Shown here: positions 6,461-7,300 of the stretch, piece by piece
Layout: every line of letters starts with the position of its first letter
Numbering within the stretch: the stretch's first letter is position 1
From: Spirochaetaceae bacterium
GTDB taxonomy: Bacteria; Spirochaetota; Spirochaetia; UBA9216
Reading direction: 5' to 3'
DNA: 7,300 nucleotides
Assembly: GCA_028527945.1 (NCBI GenBank)
Contig: JAQQAK010000081.1
Location: forward strand, 1-7,300
Position numbers and translations under genes: made by a program
The notes under the pieces: model-generated
Seen by the model: the letters and a program-made list of their open reading frames with translations, nothing else
Told to the model about the DNA's origin: nothing
Database searches by the model: none

Positions 6461-6646
6461 CTACCAGCTCGATTTAGTTACGCCAGGGATGAGCCCTTCA
6501 CTTGCGTATTTTCTGAAACAAACCCTACACATCTTAAACTTCCGCATATAGCCTCTTGGTCTACCACAAATCTGGCATCTGTTCACTTTACGTGTACTAT
6601 ACTTCGGAGTTCGGTTAGCTTTTACAATCATAGATTTTTTAGCCAT
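6461..6646 (-). CDS. rpsN: 30S ribosomal protein S14, zinc-binding short type
   Basis: Encodes 61 residues, the length of the short zinc-dependent S14 (type Z), not the roughly 100-residue form of enterobacteria. A zinc finger is visible as C24-x2-C27 and C40-x2-C43, enclosing GRPRGYMRKFKM, followed by the conserved FRKYASEGLIPGVTKSSW end. S14 binds the 3' major domain of 16S rRNA in the head of the small subunit. The ATG follows AGGAGT by seven bases, and that Shine-Dalgarno begins inside the rplE stop codon (TAGGAGT). The position between rplE and rpsH is the standard one. No sign of a zinc-independent duplicate is present in this window. Confidence 0.97.
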   Translation of the reverse strand: MAKKSMIVKANRTPKYSTRKVNRCQICGRPRGYMRKFKMCRVCFRKYASEGLIPGVTKSSW

Positions 6647-6656
6647 TGTTTTACTC

Positions 6657-7211
6657 CTATTTCCTAAAAGGCATGCCGAGCTTCTGTAATAGGCTCTTGG
6701 CTTCCTGGTCTGTCTTAGCGGTAGTTACTACAGCAATATTCATTCCGCTGACTCGTTCTATCTTATCATAATCAATCTCAGGAAAAATTATCTGTTCAGT
6801 AATTCCGAGAGAGTAATTTCCATTTCCATCAAAAGCATTAGGATTTATTCCTCTAAAGTCTTTAACACGAGGAAGTGCAACTCCAATAAGTCTTTCAAGA
6901 AACTCCCACATATATGCGCCGCGAAGAGTAACTTTAGCACCTATATCCATTCCCTCTCTTAGCTTAAAATTAGCTATTGATTTCTTTGCTTTTGTTTTTA
7001 CAGCTTTCTGACCTGTTATAAGTTCAATTTCCTGAACCGCTGATTCAAGAAATTTCTTATTTACAATTGCGTCACCACAACCAATGCTGACAACAATTTT
7101 TTCAAGACGAGGGATCTGCATGACTGATTTATAACCGAATTCCTGATGAAGCTCTTTTGATATTTTATCATTATAAAGCTTCTTTAATGTTGGTACATAT
7201 GCTTTTGCCAT
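6657..7211 (-). CDS. rplE: 50S ribosomal protein L5
   Basis: Encodes 184 residues, the usual length for L5, which binds 5S rRNA in the central protuberance of the 50S subunit and contacts S13 across the subunit bridge. Recognisable blocks are GYKSVMQIPRLEKIVV (26-41), the basic TKAKKSIANFKLREG (73-87), RGAYMWEFLERLI (97-109), LPRVKDFRGIN (113-123) and SLGITEQIIFPEID (134-147). The C-terminus is LGMPFRK. I chose the ATG that overlaps the rplX stop (TAATG). The frame stays open six codons further upstream to another ATG, but that adds an MWGNDL extension untypical of L5 and lying inside rplX. A GGGGA sequence nine bases before the chosen ATG may serve as ribosome binding site. One small oddity is SIGCGDA at 42-48, where most L5 proteins have something like NMGVGEA. 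Confidence 0.97.
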   Translation of the reverse strand: MAKAYVPTLKKLYNDKISKELHQEFGYKSVMQIPRLEKIVVSIGCGDAIVNKKFLESAVQEIELITGQKAVKTKAKKSIANFKLREGMDIGAKVTLRGAYMWEFLERLIGVALPRVKDFRGINPNAFDGNGNYSLGITEQIIFPEIDYDKIERVSGMNIAVVTTAKTDQEAKSLLQKLGMPFRK

Positions 7212-7300
7212 TAGATCGTTTCCCCACATTTCTTACAGATTCTTGTCTTGTTATCACCTTCTACCTTATAACCAACACGAGTAGGACCACATTTCTTACA
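7211..7300 (-). CDS. rplX: 50S ribosomal protein L24, C-terminal end (partial)
   Basis: The last 29 codons of a gene whose 5' part lies beyond the right edge. The visible residues contain two CKKC pairs 21 residues apart (visible residues 1-4 and 22-25), with TRVGYKVEGDNKTRI between them, and end in GETI. This matches the C-terminal zinc-ribbon-like tail of bacterial L24, a 50S protein that starts large-subunit assembly near the 5' end of 23S rRNA. Its place directly before rplE is the standard spc order. The TAA stop shares one base with the rplE ATG (TAATG), so translation of the two is probably coupled. The KOW domain expected at the N-terminus is not in the window, so identity rests on the tail and the position. 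Confidence 0.9.
   Translation of the reverse strand, partial: CKKCGPTRVGYKVEGDNKTRICKKCGETI

Noticed and set aside
7212..7229. Upstream ATG extending rplE by six residues
   Set aside because: It lies inside rplX, adds an N-terminus untypical of L5, and the TAATG overlap start fits the family better.
6657..7300. Possible S8 repressor site around the rplX-rplE border
   Set aside because: E. coli has an S8 operator here, but the two genes overlap by one base and I could not identify a matching hairpin by eye; covariation analysis would be needed.
1..7300. Undescribed system, mobile element, CRISPR array or RNA gene
   Set aside because: Nearly every base is accounted for by known ribosomal, translocase or polymerase genes, the gaps are at most 17 bases between genes, and no repeats or insertion signs are visible.

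Overview
This is an ordinary, highly conserved bacterial ribosomal-protein locus. The whole window is one tightly packed gene train on the minus strand, so it reads from right to left. It covers the end of the spc operon and most of the alpha operon. In transcription order the genes are rplX (only the 3' end is inside), rplE, rpsN, rpsH, rplF, rplR, rpsE, rpmD, rplO, secY, rpmJ, rpsM, rpsK, rpsD and rpoA. The left edge stops 29 bases after rpoA, where rplQ would normally follow.

Organism: the base composition looks AT-rich (roughly mid-30s percent GC by eye, not counted). The proteins most resemble spirochaete versions as I remember them: RpoA beginning MARKNLLKGFK, the short zinc-type S14, and L15 with its glycine-rich start. 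The direct secY-rpmJ-rpsM junction, without adk, map and infA, is also compatible with that group. I infer a member of the Spirochaetota, perhaps Treponema-like. This rests on memory of the families, not on a search.

Layout: 7300-6657 holds the L24 tail and L5. 6646-4427 holds S14, S8, L6, L18, S5 and L30. 4424-2654 holds L15 and SecY. 2641-2528 holds L36, a small gene with a GTG start. 2517-1100 holds S13, S11 and S4. 1082-30 holds the RNA polymerase alpha subunit. No intergenic gap exceeds 17 bases (29 at the left edge). I see no internal promoter, terminator, RNA gene, repeat array or mobile element.

How the genes work together: thirteen products are parts of the 30S and 50S ribosomal subunits, SecY is the channel through which proteins are exported, and RpoA is the assembly scaffold of RNA polymerase. 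Their co-transcription couples the supply of translation, secretion and transcription machinery. Many junctions have the Shine-Dalgarno sequence overlapping the previous stop codon, which suggests extensive translational coupling. Start codons were adjusted where the longest reading frame gave an unlikely N-terminus (rplE, rpmD, rpoA). Three genes use non-ATG starts (rpmJ GTG, rpsK TTG, rpsE TTG). I found no undescribed system here; the findings are modest features of organisation and sequence.
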